DNA of 64,000 nt from Streptomyces qaidamensis (GCF_001611795.1 NZ_CP015098.1:8928001-8992000), one strand, 5' to 3'. Positions 1 to 8,383 are shown, counted from the first letter of the stretch. Notes: a model not told the origin generated them from the sequence alone. Numbers and translations: made by a program.

Positions 1-16
1 ATACTTTGAACTGCTT

Positions 17-1327
17 TTACGGCTCGGTCGTGGAAGACCCGGAATCGGAGAAGGTGAATGCGGACCATCCGCTGAATTCCGCGGATGCGCCGAGGGACTC
101 CTCGATGCGCAGAACCTCGTTCCACTTGGCCATGCGCTCGGAGCGGGTGAACGAGCCCACCTTGAGCTGTCCCGCATCCCATCCGACGCTGAGATGGGCG
201 ATGGTGACGTCCTCGGTCTCACCGGACCGGGCGGAGACGATGGTGCCGAAGCCGGCGTCCTTCCCGGCCCGCAGCGCCTGGAACGCCTCCGTGACCGTGC
301 CGGCCTGGTTCGGCTTCACGAGGACGGCGTTGGCGGCCCCGGTCGTGGCCGCGGCCTCCACCCGCTTGGCATGGGTGACCAGGTAGTCGTCTCCGATCAC
401 CTGGCATTGGTGGCCGTGGCGCCGGGTGAACTCCACCATGCCGTCGGTGTCGTCCTCGCCCACCGGGTCCTCGACGGAGAGGATCGGATACTGCTCGATC
501 CAGCCGCCCAGCATGTCGATCAGCGCCGTGGTGTCCAGCGTGCGGTCGTCCAGGGCCAGCGTGTACCGCCCGCCGCTGCCGAACTGCGAGGCCGCGATGT
601 CCAGCGAGATGCCGACCTGCGTCGAGGGGTCGAAACCGGCCTTCTCGATCGCCCGGGTGAGCGTTTCGAGGGCCTCCTCGTTGGAGTCGAAGGCGGGCCA
701 GAAGCCGCCCTCGTCGGCCACACCCTGGGCCTTGCCCGCCTGGCGCATCAGGCTTCCGGCCGCCCGGTAGATCTCCGCGGTCCAGTCGAGGGCCTCGGAG
801 AAGCTGCCCGCCGCGGGGCACATGACCATGAAGTCCTGTACGTCGACGCGACGGTCCGCATGGGCACCGCCGCCGAAGATCTGGATCTCCGGCAGCGGGA
901 TCCGGACGGGTCGTCCGCCCGCCAGGTGCTGCCACAGCGGTACGCCCTCCGACGCCGCGGCGGCGTGCAGGACCGCCATGGACGTGGCGACGATCGCGTT
1001 GCCGCCGAGGCGGCTGCGGTCGGGAGTGCCGTCGAGGTCGACCAGGAGCCGGTCTATGGCTTCCTGATCGCTCGCGTCGCGGTCCAGGAGTGCGGGGGCG
1101 ATCTCGTGGTTCACCGAACCGACCGCCCGCCGGACGTCCAGCCCGCCGAAGCGGCTGCCACCGTCCCGAAGGTCGAGCGCCTCGCCCTGGCCCGTCGACG
1201 CGCCCGCCGGTGCGATGGCCCGGCCGATCGCGCCGTCCGCCAGATGCGCTTCGACCTCCACGGTGGGGCGCCCGCGGGAATCCCACACCCGGCGGCCATA
1301 GAGCTCGGCGATCCGCGCGTCTGTCAT
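17..1327 (-). CDS. eno: Enolase paralogue with altered active site
   Basis: The 436-residue protein aligns along its length with phosphopyruvate hydratase, which interconverts 2-phosphoglycerate and phosphoenolpyruvate. The ATG at 1327 is chosen because GAAAGG lies 10 nt upstream; the longer open frame is not needed by the family. Kept family residues include His156, Glu206, Asp243, Glu286, Asp313, Lys338, Arg367-Ser368 and Lys389. Three positions differ: the catalytic-loop His is Gly48, the Glu of the usual QEF motif is Asp165, and the His of the usual SHRSGETED motif is Ala366. This suggests a non-glycolytic duty or weak classical activity. A LacI-type palindrome sits just after its predicted promoter, tying it to the regulon at 8.4-15.2 kb. 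It is clearly of the enolase family; the reaction is uncertain. Confidence 0.9.
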   Translation of the reverse strand: MTDARIAELYGRRVWDSRGRPTVEVEAHLADGAIGRAIAPAGASTGQGEALDLRDGGSRFGGLDVRRAVGSVNHEIAPALLDRDASDQEAIDRLLVDLDGTPDRSRLGGNAIVATSMAVLHAAAASEGVPLWQHLAGGRPVRIPLPEIQIFGGGAHADRRVDVQDFMVMCPAAGSFSEALDWTAEIYRAAGSLMRQAGKAQGVADEGGFWPAFDSNEEALETLTRAIEKAGFDPSTQVGISLDIAASQFGSGGRYTLALDDRTLDTTALIDMLGGWIEQYPILSVEDPVGEDDTDGMVEFTRRHGHQCQVIGDDYLVTHAKRVEAAATTGAANAVLVKPNQAGTVTEAFQALRAGKDAGFGTIVSARSGETEDVTIAHLSVGWDAGQLKVGSFTRSERMAKWNEVLRIEESLGASAEFSGWSAFTFSDSGSSTTEP

Positions 1328-1449
1328 GGCGGTGCAACCTTTCGGAGTTCGGACGATCGGGGCGCCGGGCGGCATGTGCCGGTCATCCAGAAGGAGGAGG
1401 AGGGGCGCCCCCGCAGTCGGAGACGTGTTCATCCGCTGCGGCTCACTAC

Positions 1450-1465
1450 GTGCTATCGATAGCGC
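1450..1465. promoter_or_regulatory. LacI-type operator upstream of eno
   Basis: GTGCTATCGATAGCGC differs by one base from the perfect palindrome GTGCTATCGATAGCAC. It belongs to the set at 1565, 9539, 9611 and 12239 and is probably bound by the LacI protein of 8464-9492. It directly follows the predicted -10 of eno, a position suited to repression. Confidence 0.7.
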
Positions 1466-1564
1466 AATCGTGCGAACTGTTGATGGTTCTGTCAAGGGGT
1501 GGGGTGTGCCGCAATGCGAGCTCGGCTTGCCGTTCTGCCTCACTCTTGGCCCTGCTGAGAGTCA

Positions 1565-1580
1565 GTGCTATCGTTCGCAC
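1565..1580. promoter_or_regulatory. LacI-type operator upstream of FMN reductase gene
   Basis: GTGCTATCGTTCGCAC matches the palindrome GTGCTATCGTTAGCAC with one substitution. It overlaps a possible -10 (TATCGT at 1569) for the gene starting at 1706. It is one of five related sites in the first 12.3 kb. Confidence 0.65.
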
Positions 1581-1705
1581 AACCCGTCGTGAGACTGGGA
1601 TGCCGCGGAAGAGACTCCGGCGAGCCCGCGCTGTCCTGGACGGACGGACAGCACAGGCAGCGCGGGTTCGCCGGCCCTGCGCGGCCCACAGGAAAGCGGG
1701 TCCTC

Positions 1706-2299
1706 ATGTCCCCCGAGCCCTCTGCGGCCCCCATGACCCTCACCACAGTCGTGGCCAGCACGCGTCCAGGGCGCGTGGGCAGGTCCGTCGCCGACTGGTT
1801 CACGGCCAGGGCCGCGCAGTGCGAGCAGTTCGAGTCGCACGTGGTCGACCTGCGCGAACTCGCCCTCCCGTTCTTCGACGAGCCGCATCCGCCCGCTCTC
1901 CAGCAGTACACGCACAGCCACACCCGCACGTGGAGTCGCATCGTCGACGCCTCGGACGCGTTCGTGTTCGTCACCCCGGAGTACAACGGAGGCTTCCCGG
2001 CCCCGCTGAAGAACGCGTGGGACTACCTCGTCGTGGAGTGGCAGCACAAGCCGGCCGCGTTCGTCAGCTACGGAGGTGTCTCGGCGGGCACCCGCGCCGT
2101 GCAGATGGCCAAGCAGGTGGTGGCCAACCTGAGGATGCTGCCGATCGGCCCGACCGTGAGCATCCCGTTCGTCAGCGAGCGCGTCGAGGACGGAGCCTTC
2201 CTGGCCGGCAAGATCCATGAGACCGCCGCGGAGCACATGCTGGACGAACTCGTGCGCACGGCAACGGTGATGCGCCGGCTGCGCAGGGAAACGTACTGA
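1706..2299 (+). CDS. NADPH-dependent FMN reductase family protein
   Basis: This is a 197-residue flavodoxin-fold protein of the NAD(P)H-dependent FMN reductase family. Such enzymes use NADPH to reduce FMN or quinones in the cytoplasm. The N-terminal STRPGRVGRS segment is the FMN-phosphate loop, and TPEYNGGFPAPLKNAWDYL (about residues 91-109) is the characteristic flavin-contacting motif. The ATG at 1706 is preceded by AGGAAAG with 9-nt spacing. It diverges from the enolase paralogue and has its own LacI-type operator, so it probably belongs to the same regulon. Its substrate is unknown. Confidence 0.88.
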   Translation: MSPEPSAAPMTLTTVVASTRPGRVGRSVADWFTARAAQCEQFESHVVDLRELALPFFDEPHPPALQQYTHSHTRTWSRIVDASDAFVFVTPEYNGGFPAPLKNAWDYLVVEWQHKPAAFVSYGGVSAGTRAVQMAKQVVANLRMLPIGPTVSIPFVSERVEDGAFLAGKIHETAAEHMLDELVRTATVMRRLRRETY

Positions 2300-2471
2300 G
2301 TGCCTGTTTCACGTTTCGGTGGGTGGGCTCGGTTCCAGCGGGCGGTGGATCGCGTTGTGTCCGCAGCCTGCTGTTCGAGGGGGACGTGACGGACAGGAGC
2401 CGGACACATTCCGTAAGTGCCCCGGCGCCGGTTCGTTGACCGCCTGGTGGCGCCGACCTACGGTGGCGGCC

Positions 2472-3470
2472 ATGCGACATGACATCGCACGTCTGCATCA
2501 TGTCGGGCACGTCGTCGGCAGCATGGGGGAGGCGCTCACGTTGTACCGGCGCCTGGGATTTGCCGTGCCGCCACCGAGCTACCCCACGATGGCACCGGCC
2601 GAGGGGGCCGAGCCCGAGCCGTTCGGCGCGGCGAACACCCACGCCGACTTCCGGCGCAGTTTCATCGAACTCGCGACCTGTGTGCGGGACGGCGACGCCA
2701 CGCGCATCCCGGAGGACGCACACCTGGTCCCGCTCCAGGCACCGGCGAGCCAACTGCCGCTGCTCCTGGAGCGGATCGGCGAGACCAGCGCCAAACTGGC
2801 GTTCATGCTCAGGCGTTTCGAGGGTCTGCACATCCTGATGTTCTCTTCGCCCGACATCGATGCCACGGCGACGAGACTCGCCTCCGCCGGTGTCGGCCAC
2901 GGCGGGGTGAACGCCGTGAGGCGCCCGGTGGGGACGAGCAGCGGAATCCGCACGGAACTCGTCCGCTATCTGGAGATCGACAGCGACGGGACGGGGACGG
3001 GGACGGGGAACGGCTCCACCACGGAAGGCCGCGTTGGAGCTGTCGCGGACCTGGACGCGGACATCCAGGGCAGCCGGCTTCTGGACCACCCCAACGGTGC
3101 CTTCGATCTGATCGAGGTCGTGCTCTGCGTCGCCGAAGCCGAACTAGCCCTCGTCCAGGCCCGCTATGAGAACTACCTCGGTCGTCCGGCGCGGGCGGAC
3201 GGCCCGGCACGGGCCTTCGACCTCGACGGCGCCGCACTGACCCTTGTGCCGGACACACACCTCACGGCACTTCTCCCGGACGAGCGCCCCGCCGCGCTGC
3301 CCGCGTTCGTCGCCTACGCGGTCGCCGTGCGCGAGCTCGCCGTCGTCCGGGACATACTGAAGGAGGAAGGGATTCCGCTACGGGAGTCGCCCTCCGGTGA
3401 TCTCTTCGTCCCGGCGGTGGCCGCCCTCGGCACCGCGATCGTCTTCCGCCAGGCCTCGGTGCCGGCGTGA
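2472..3470 (+). CDS. Tandem VOC (glyoxalase-fold) protein
   Basis: The 332-residue product starts with a VOC-type strand (LHHVGHVVGSMGEALTLYRRLGF). It looks like a glyoxalase-like protein with a second, more diverged half from about residue 195. VOC proteins bind a metal and act as isomerases, dioxygenases or resistance binders; the reaction here cannot be told. The ATG at 2472 is chosen because the family homology begins at once after it, although no strong ribosome site is seen. A short GGGACG tandem repeat at about 2985-3010 encodes a Gly/Thr-rich linker between the halves. It is isolated from its neighbours. Confidence 0.7.
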   Translation: MRHDIARLHHVGHVVGSMGEALTLYRRLGFAVPPPSYPTMAPAEGAEPEPFGAANTHADFRRSFIELATCVRDGDATRIPEDAHLVPLQAPASQLPLLLERIGETSAKLAFMLRRFEGLHILMFSSPDIDATATRLASAGVGHGGVNAVRRPVGTSSGIRTELVRYLEIDSDGTGTGTGNGSTTEGRVGAVADLDADIQGSRLLDHPNGAFDLIEVVLCVAEAELALVQARYENYLGRPARADGPARAFDLDGAALTLVPDTHLTALLPDERPAALPAFVAYAVAVRELAVVRDILKEEGIPLRESPSGDLFVPAVAALGTAIVFRQASVPA

Positions 3471-3848
3471 CGACGACGAGATTGCTGTCGGCCGGGCTCA
3501 GGCGGCGGCAGGCATCGCGGCCGGGGCGATCGGTACTCGCCTTGGCCCCCGGCGTCCACCGCGCCCCGCACGACGGACACTCCGCTGTGGACAGGGTGTC
3601 CCGCAGCGCCGTCACTCTCGCCCGCACCCGGCGGGCCTGATGCCGCTGCCTGGAACGACACACAGCCGAACAGAGCCGGGCCCGCGGGCCGGGCTCACAG
3701 GGTCATCGCGCATCGCGACCATCCGGATCTCCCCGGGCGCCGAGATCGTCGAGTACCGGGCGATGGAGCTTCCTCCCCACCCGTGCAGCGAACCACTCGG
3801 AGGAGCGTCCGTGGACGGTCTGCCACGACGAACTCCGGCACCAGCCCC
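3471..3848. other. Intergenic region without a convincing gene
   Basis: This stretch lies between the convergent VOC and DUF3626 genes. It holds a GC-rich hairpin at 3673-3696 that may terminate transcription. A minus-strand frame entered from 3663 contains a CPSCGARW zinc-ribbon-like segment, but it has no ribosome site and runs into the VOC gene, so I do not call it. Confidence 0.4.
3673..3696. terminator. Possible hairpin terminator
   Basis: The sequence forms a GAGCC/GGCTC stem that continues, after a one-base bulge, into the self-complementary GGCCCGCGGGCC. No T-run follows, as is common in Streptomyces. It lies between convergent genes but 200 bp from the nearer one. Confidence 0.3.
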
Positions 3849-4751
3849 TCAACGGAGCCCGTCGAGTACAGCCCCCTCCGTCGGTGCCGGACTCACCGAA
3901 TGGTCAACGGCCTTCCCAGGCGCCCCGAAGCGCGCGAGACAGTGCCACACCTTCTTGATCGCCTGCGGGTCATGGTGGCCGGTACGCGCTGCATCCCCGA
4001 CGATGCGCGGATCGAGTACGCCGTCGACGGCGATCTGTGCGCCCAGGTCGACGTACTCCTGACCGCGGTAGCCGGGATGACGGAGGAGTTCTTCGACCTC
4101 GAGTCGGAAGCCGGGGTGCCACTCCACGGGGCAGCCCAGGCGCAAGGCCGCAGCCTCGACGGCAGTACCCCGATAGGAGGGGTCCAGGACCAGCGCCTCC
4201 GCGTCGCAGCTCGGTCGTACAGGCCCGTGAACCTGCGCCTCGATGTAGTCGTCGAGGTCGTCCTGACGATCGGCGAGGGCAAGGTCGATGAGCCCCAGGC
4301 GGGCCGCGACGCCGAAATCCGAGGGTTCAAGGAAACTGTCCGGGTAGCAGAACGTGGTCCGCGCCGGCGTCTCGGCTGTCAGCCGGAAGTGGGCAGAGCC
4401 GAACCGCGGTGCCCCGCCCACGGGCTTGCGGCGGAAGTTCAACGCCCCATAGACGGGCCGGTCGTGAGCGGGCGCCTCGTCGTAGGCTCCGTCGAAGATC
4501 CGGCTCTCCCAGCGCCACCGGTCGCCGCCGAGATATGCGGTCAGTCCGCCGTTGCTGGTCCCCGTGACGAACTGTGAGCGGTAGACACCGTCTTCGGCCA
4601 TGGCATGCAGGATCGGCTTGCCGTGCAGCAGGCGGTCTGGATGGAAGTTCAGGGTGACCCGCAGCGTCGGGTCCATCGGAGGGCCCGACGCCAGTGCCGC
4701 GACATGGCGAAGGGCCCGTTCCTGTGATGTCCGGGAGGCTGCGGAGCTCAT
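3849..4751 (-). CDS. DUF3626 domain protein
   Basis: The 300-residue product resembles the DUF3626 family of uncharacterised bacterial proteins. Typical segments are VTLNFHPDRL, the FVTGTSNGGLTA stretch and the GAQIAVDGVLDPRIVGDAA stretch near the C-terminus. No signal peptide or membrane segment is visible, so it is probably cytoplasmic. The ATG at 4751 is taken because GAGGAA lies about 10 nt upstream; an in-frame TTG at 4769 is the alternative. It stands alone, convergent with the VOC gene. No function is known to me. Confidence 0.7.
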   Translation of the reverse strand: MSSAASRTSQERALRHVAALASGPPMDPTLRVTLNFHPDRLLHGKPILHAMAEDGVYRSQFVTGTSNGGLTAYLGGDRWRWESRIFDGAYDEAPAHDRPVYGALNFRRKPVGGAPRFGSAHFRLTAETPARTTFCYPDSFLEPSDFGVAARLGLIDLALADRQDDLDDYIEAQVHGPVRPSCDAEALVLDPSYRGTAVEAAALRLGCPVEWHPGFRLEVEELLRHPGYRGQEYVDLGAQIAVDGVLDPRIVGDAARTGHHDPQAIKKVWHCLARFGAPGKAVDHSVSPAPTEGAVLDGLR

Positions 4752-4902
4752 CCGCACAGTGTTCCTCAAGCTGATCTACCGCTGCACGCGGATTGTCCAC
4801 CGACAGTCCGACCGTGCGGGAGGCGGAGCTTTGAACACCGGCCGGGACGACCTCTTGGTCCTCCAGCCGTAGATCGCTGGTGCGACGTCCGACCGACCGC
4901 GC

Positions 4903-5280
4903 CTACGGGTGCGTGTCCGTGATCGCGATGACCTCGTCGAGGCGGTCCAGGGCAGCCTGCAAGTCGTCGACCTTGGCCTGGATGCGGTCCCGCTCGGCGC
5001 GCAGCATGGCTCGTTGCCCGGCGTCGGTGTGCCCGGAGTCCCAGCACGGAAGGAGTTCCGTGATCCTTCGGCTGGTCAGGCCGGCGGCGAACATCTGCTG
5101 GAAGAAGCGGACCAGGGTGACGGCATCCTGCCGGTAGAGGCGCTGGCCGGATGGGCTGCGCTCGGCGATGAGCAGCCCCTGCTGCTCGTAGTAGCGCACG
5201 GCGCGTACCGAGACGCCGGCACCCCGCGCCACCTCGCCGATGCGGATCAGCCGCTCGCCCGCGGCCTCCGTGACGGTCAT
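4903..5280 (-). CDS. MerR family transcriptional regulator
   Basis: This is a 125-residue MerR protein. Its N-terminal winged helix (IRIGEVARGAGVSVRAVRYYEQQGLL) is followed by the usual RLYRQDAVTLVRFFQQMFAAG segment and a C-terminal dimerisation coiled coil (about residues 80-120). It lacks the cysteines of metal sensors, so it is likely an organic-ligand or stress type. The ATG at 5280 has AGAGGAA 5 nt upstream. It diverges from an SDR gene across a 70-bp gap holding a typical MerR dyad, which implies control of both genes. Confidence 0.92.
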   Translation of the reverse strand: MTVTEAAGERLIRIGEVARGAGVSVRAVRYYEQQGLLIAERSPSGQRLYRQDAVTLVRFFQQMFAAGLTSRRITELLPCWDSGHTDAGQRAMLRAERDRIQAKVDDLQAALDRLDEVIAITDTHP

Positions 5281-5311
5281 GGCGATTCCTCTCCCCCGGC
5301 CTGAACAGCGC

Positions 5312-5340
5312 TTGCCTCTGACGTTAGCGTCAGGTCTTAG
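5312..5340 (+). promoter_or_regulatory. MerR-type operator and promoter for the SDR gene
   Basis: CTGACGTTAGCGTCAG (5318-5333) is a dyad with perfect 6-bp arms. It lies between a -35-like TTGCCT (5312-5317) and a -10-like TCTTAG (5335-5340), as MerR regulators require. The SDR ATG at 5351 is only 10 nt past the -10, so its mRNA may be leaderless. Confidence 0.65.
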
Positions 5341-5350
5341 CGTACGGGGC

Positions 5351-6079
5351 ATGGACATCACCAACTCAGTTGCCCTTGTCACCGGAGCCAACCGCGGCCT
5401 GGGCCGCGCCTTCGCCCAGCGCCTGCTCGAACGGGGCGCCCGCAAGGTCTACGCGACGGCTCGCCGGCCCGGGACCGTGGACCTGCCCGGGGTCGACGTG
5501 CTGCCCCTCGACATCGCCGATCCCGCATCCGTGAGGGCCGCAGCCGAGGCCGCCCCGGACGTCTCGCTGCTCATCAACAACGCGGGGATCCAGACGGGGA
5601 CCGACCTGGTGACCGGTTCGCTGGACGCGGTACGGCACGAGCTGGAGACCAACATGTTCGGCCACTTGGGAATGATCCGGGAGTTCGCGCCGGCGCTCGC
5701 CAGGAACGACGGGGGCGCGATCGTCAACGTCCTCTCCGCCATGTCATGGTTCGGGGGCAAGGGCGCCAATGCCTACCACCTGACCAAGGCCGCCGCCTGG
5801 GCCATGACCAACGGCGTCCGCCTGGAACTCGCCGAGCAGGGCACACTCGTGACAGCGGTGCACCTTGGCCTGGCCGACACCGACATGGCCGCGGGCTGGC
5901 CCGTGGCCAAGATCGCGCCGTCGGACCTGGCCGACGCGGCGCTCGACGGTGTCGAGGCGAACTCCGCCGAGGTCCTCGCCGACCAGTGGAGTCGGGACGT
6001 CAAGTCCCGGCTGCCGCTGACGCCGGAAGAATTCAACGCCGCGATGGACCGCGCCCTGGCGGCGCTGACGGCGGCATGA
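5351..6079 (+). CDS. Short-chain dehydrogenase/reductase
   Basis: This is a 242-residue classical SDR that uses NAD(P)H to oxidise or reduce a carbonyl or alcohol substrate. The cofactor motif TGANRGLG is at about residues 11-18, NNAG at about 77-80, the catalytic Ser in LSAMS and the YHLTK (YxxxK) dyad at about 141-145. The ATG at 5351 is preceded by no ribosome site but by a MerR dyad promoter, so a leaderless transcript is likely. The divergent MerR protein is the probable regulator. The substrate is not apparent. Confidence 0.9.
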   Translation: MDITNSVALVTGANRGLGRAFAQRLLERGARKVYATARRPGTVDLPGVDVLPLDIADPASVRAAAEAAPDVSLLINNAGIQTGTDLVTGSLDAVRHELETNMFGHLGMIREFAPALARNDGGAIVNVLSAMSWFGGKGANAYHLTKAAAWAMTNGVRLELAEQGTLVTAVHLGLADTDMAAGWPVAKIAPSDLADAALDGVEANSAEVLADQWSRDVKSRLPLTPEEFNAAMDRALAALTAA

Positions 6080-6243
6080 GGGGCCCCTCGGGGCGCACTG
6101 CCTTCGGTCGGTTGCTTCTGAGCTCAGCCAATTGACACTCCACCCGCAGTTGTGGATCTTCATGCTCTGGCCTCGCGTCGGCGGTAGTGGCAGCCGCGGG
6201 CGCGGGTCTGGTGTCGACGACGCCATAGGGACCAGTGCAGGCG

Positions 6244-6636
6244 ATGGTCGCGTTGGTCGTTCGGGGATGCGGCGGGCAGAGCGAAATGCACTGGGACGTG
6301 GAGTCGACCTGTTCCACTTGTGGCTGTACCGCAGCCGTGTCCGGTGACACCGTACCGGCAGAACAACGGGTCCATGCTCTCCGAGCATGGACCCGCGTGG
6401 CTGCAGGTGAGCCCTCCGCCGGCGAGGAGCGTTGACATCATGCGCCTGCTGCGGGCCGAGCTCGGCATCGGCCTGATGTACGCAAGGGCTGTGCTGCGCC
6501 GTGTGTTGGATGGTGACTACTCAGGAACGCTTCCCGAGATGGAGTATCTGGCCCGCGAGCTTCGGAAGTCCGGCATCCCGGCTGCAACTACTTGTCCGGG
6601 TCGAGGGCTTCGGGATGCGCCGCCGGCCCACCAAGT
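6244..6636 (+). pseudogene. Frameshifted small Zn-finger / L7-L12-like protein
   Basis: Three successive frames together resemble small Streptomyces proteins with an N-terminal CxxC segment and a C-terminal ribosomal L7/L12-like helical domain. The first piece (about 6244-6370) reads CGGQSEMHWDVESTCSTCGC. The second (about 6374-6585) holds IMRLLRAELGIGLMYARAVL and SGTLPEMEYLARELRKSGI. The third ends RVEGFGMRRRPTK at a TAG at 6634. At least two single-base shifts separate them. It is either a decayed gene or a place with base-calling errors. The family assignment is from memory and tentative. Confidence 0.5.
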
Positions 6637-6715
6637 AGATCTTCGAGCCGACTCTCCCCGGCCCAGGACTCGGGCAGGTCAAGTCCCCCTTCTCGCCGAG
6701 GACTGGTGTTGCGGG

Positions 6716-7681
6716 TCAGGACGTTGGTGTCGGCGCATAGTGTTGGGCAAGGCTGGTGGCGAGGTCGCTGAGGTGAGCCCTGGCTTCGGTGGGGCCGTGC
6801 ACAGTGATGGCGCTCCCGAACGGCAGGAGTGCTCGTACGTCCTCCAGATGCAGGAAGCGGATCGTCACCTTGTGGCCGGTGGCGGATTCTTCATGGTCGC
6901 CCCGGACGAGGCGTTGGCCGAAGATCCGTTGCGCTCGCTCGATCTGCGTCTGGTCGATGGTGGCGCTGACCTCGATCGCGTGGTTGTGTTCCCACTGATC
7001 AATGAGCGCTGCAGCGACGGTGGCCAGGGTCTGGTTCTCGCGGATCCGTCGTGGCTGGTCGACTTCTTTCCACGTCGTGATCCGTTCGAGTCGGTACATC
7101 CGTGGCACGCGGGCACAGTCGGCGACGAGGTACCAGGTGCCGGCCTTGGCGAACAGCCCGTAGGGATCCACGACCGGGTGGCGTGGGCATGATTCGCGTC
7201 GGCTGTCGTACTCGATCCGTAGTCGGCGACCTCGCCGCACTGCGCCGATCAGCGAAGCCGGAGTCGTGCCGGACGTATGTGCCTGGAGCCAGGGACGGCT
7301 GTCCACGTGCACTACGTCGGTGAGCGGCAGGAGCTCATGAACCCGACGTGAGTGGCCAGCGGCGATCTTGGAGAGCGCGCGCCGGCTTTCGACGGATGCG
7401 TTGAGCTCCGCACGTTGCTTCTCATCCAGCCCGGTGAGCGACAGATGATCACGCTCGCCCGGCGTGAGTCGTGTGAGGTCGAGCCCGGACCCGGGCAGCA
7501 TGGTCACGCCTCCGAGGCGGCCCCGTTGCGCGGTCACCGGCAGACCGGCGTCGCGGAGCCAGTTCAGGTCCCGGGTGATGGTTCGAAGGGACACCCCGAG
7601 CGCCGAGGCAAGTTCCTGTGTGGTCACAGCATTCCTTGATGCGAGGAGCAGCATCAGCGAGAAGAAGCGGTCCGGGGTCAC
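6716..7681 (-). CDS. WYL-domain transcriptional regulator (HTH_11 type)
   Basis: This 321-residue protein has an N-terminal DeoR-like winged helix (TTQELASALGVSLRTITRDLNWLRDAGLP) and a central WYL ligand-binding domain (about residues 140-210, including RRLRIEYDSRRE and GTWYLVADC). A C-terminal WCX-like extension follows. Such proteins are often dual regulators responding to nucleotide-like ligands. The GTG at 7681 is used, with GAGAA about 7 nt upstream. It diverges from a small VOC gene 92 bp away, the likely target along with itself. Confidence 0.85.
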   Translation of the reverse strand: MTPDRFFSLMLLLASRNAVTTQELASALGVSLRTITRDLNWLRDAGLPVTAQRGRLGGVTMLPGSGLDLTRLTPGERDHLSLTGLDEKQRAELNASVESRRALSKIAAGHSRRVHELLPLTDVVHVDSRPWLQAHTSGTTPASLIGAVRRGRRLRIEYDSRRESCPRHPVVDPYGLFAKAGTWYLVADCARVPRMYRLERITTWKEVDQPRRIRENQTLATVAAALIDQWEHNHAIEVSATIDQTQIERAQRIFGQRLVRGDHEESATGHKVTIRFLHLEDVRALLPFGSAITVHGPTEARAHLSDLATSLAQHYAPTPTS

Positions 7682-7773
7682 ACACCAAGTTTCTCAGGAA
7701 TTGCGACATGATACGGCGCATATCCCGGTCAAGCTGATGGATGCGTACCTACGACCTGTGAGAAGGAACAACC

Positions 7774-8139
7774 ATGACCACATCCGTCGTGTCCATCGTC
7801 TATGTGAACGACGCTCCCGCCGCAGCGCGTTTCTACGGTGACCTCCTCGACATGAGGCCGTCGTTCGAGACTCCGGGATACATCACCTTCGACCTCGGGC
7901 CAGGCGCTGACCTCGCTCTGTGGTCTGGCCAGTTCGAGGATCTGTCACCGGACGTCCCGCGTACCAGTGAGGTGTGCCTGGCCATCGGCGGTGGGCCCGA
8001 CGAGGTCGACGCGATCTTCAAGCAGTGGCAGTCCAAGGGCGTCACGATCCTGCAGGAGCCACATGATGCGGGGTTCGGGCTGACCTTCCTCGCAGCTGAT
8101 CCTGACGGGAACCGGATCCGCGTGGCACCGCGGGACTGA
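7774..8139 (+). CDS. Small VOC family protein
   Basis: The 121-residue product is a single VOC (glyoxalase/bleomycin-resistance fold) unit pair: SIVYVNDAPAAARFYGDLLDM at the start and FLAADPDGNRIRVAP at the end. It belongs to the group often annotated as glyoxalase or extradiol dioxygenase; the function is unknown. The ATG at 7774 has GAGAAGG 8 nt upstream. Its divergent WYL regulator suggests induction by a small molecule, perhaps the one this protein binds. Confidence 0.85.
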   Translation: MTTSVVSIVYVNDAPAAARFYGDLLDMRPSFETPGYITFDLGPGADLALWSGQFEDLSPDVPRTSEVCLAIGGGPDEVDAIFKQWQSKGVTILQEPHDAGFGLTFLAADPDGNRIRVAPRD

Positions 8140-8210
8140 AAGGCCGCAATGCGGCAGGCACGCACGACAGGTGTCGCGCCTGCCGTTGTCTGACTTCGAG
8201 AGGACGACGA

Positions 8211-8383
8211 GTGCCCCACGCGAATGCGCCCCTGAGCGTCGAGGGCCGCAGGCGGCTCGTGAAGCGGTGCGAGACGCGTCCCATCGCCCACGTCGCCGCT
8301 GAGATGGGCACCTCTCGCGCATGCGCCGGCAAGTGGGTAAATCGCCGGCGGCTCCATGGTGATGCGGGATTGCACGACCGCGA
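8211..8383 (+). pseudogene. IS481-type transposase fragment
   Basis: The frame opened by the GTG at 8211 (GAGGACGA before it) encodes about 57 residues matching the N-terminal helix-turn-helix of IS481-family transposases: MPHANAPLSVEGRRRLVKR, then PIAHVAAEMGTSRACAGKWV and AGLHDR. After LHDR the similarity stops and the frame becomes unrelated. The DDE core and right end are missing, so this is a relic of an insertion sequence beside the LacI gene. Confidence 0.7.

Larger units (their letters stand above)
1328..1705. other. Divergent promoter region eno / FMN reductase
   Basis: This 378-bp gap separates two divergent genes. It holds the two LacI-type palindromes at 1450 and 1565. A candidate minus-strand promoter for eno has TTGACA at 1495-1490 and CACGAT at 1472-1467 with a 17-bp spacer, directly before the first palindrome. 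A candidate plus-strand promoter has TTGGCC at 1546 and TATCGT at 1569, the latter inside the second palindrome. I see no coding region in it. Confidence 0.6.

Noticed and set aside
2985..3010. GGGACG tandem repeat
   Set aside because: It lies inside the VOC gene and encodes a plain Gly/Thr linker. There is no sign of regulation or of phase variation.
3262..3663. Minus-strand frame with a CPSCGARW zinc-ribbon-like segment
   Set aside because: It has no ribosome site at its GTG and its second half is antisense to the VOC gene. The few convincing residues are too short to support a gene.
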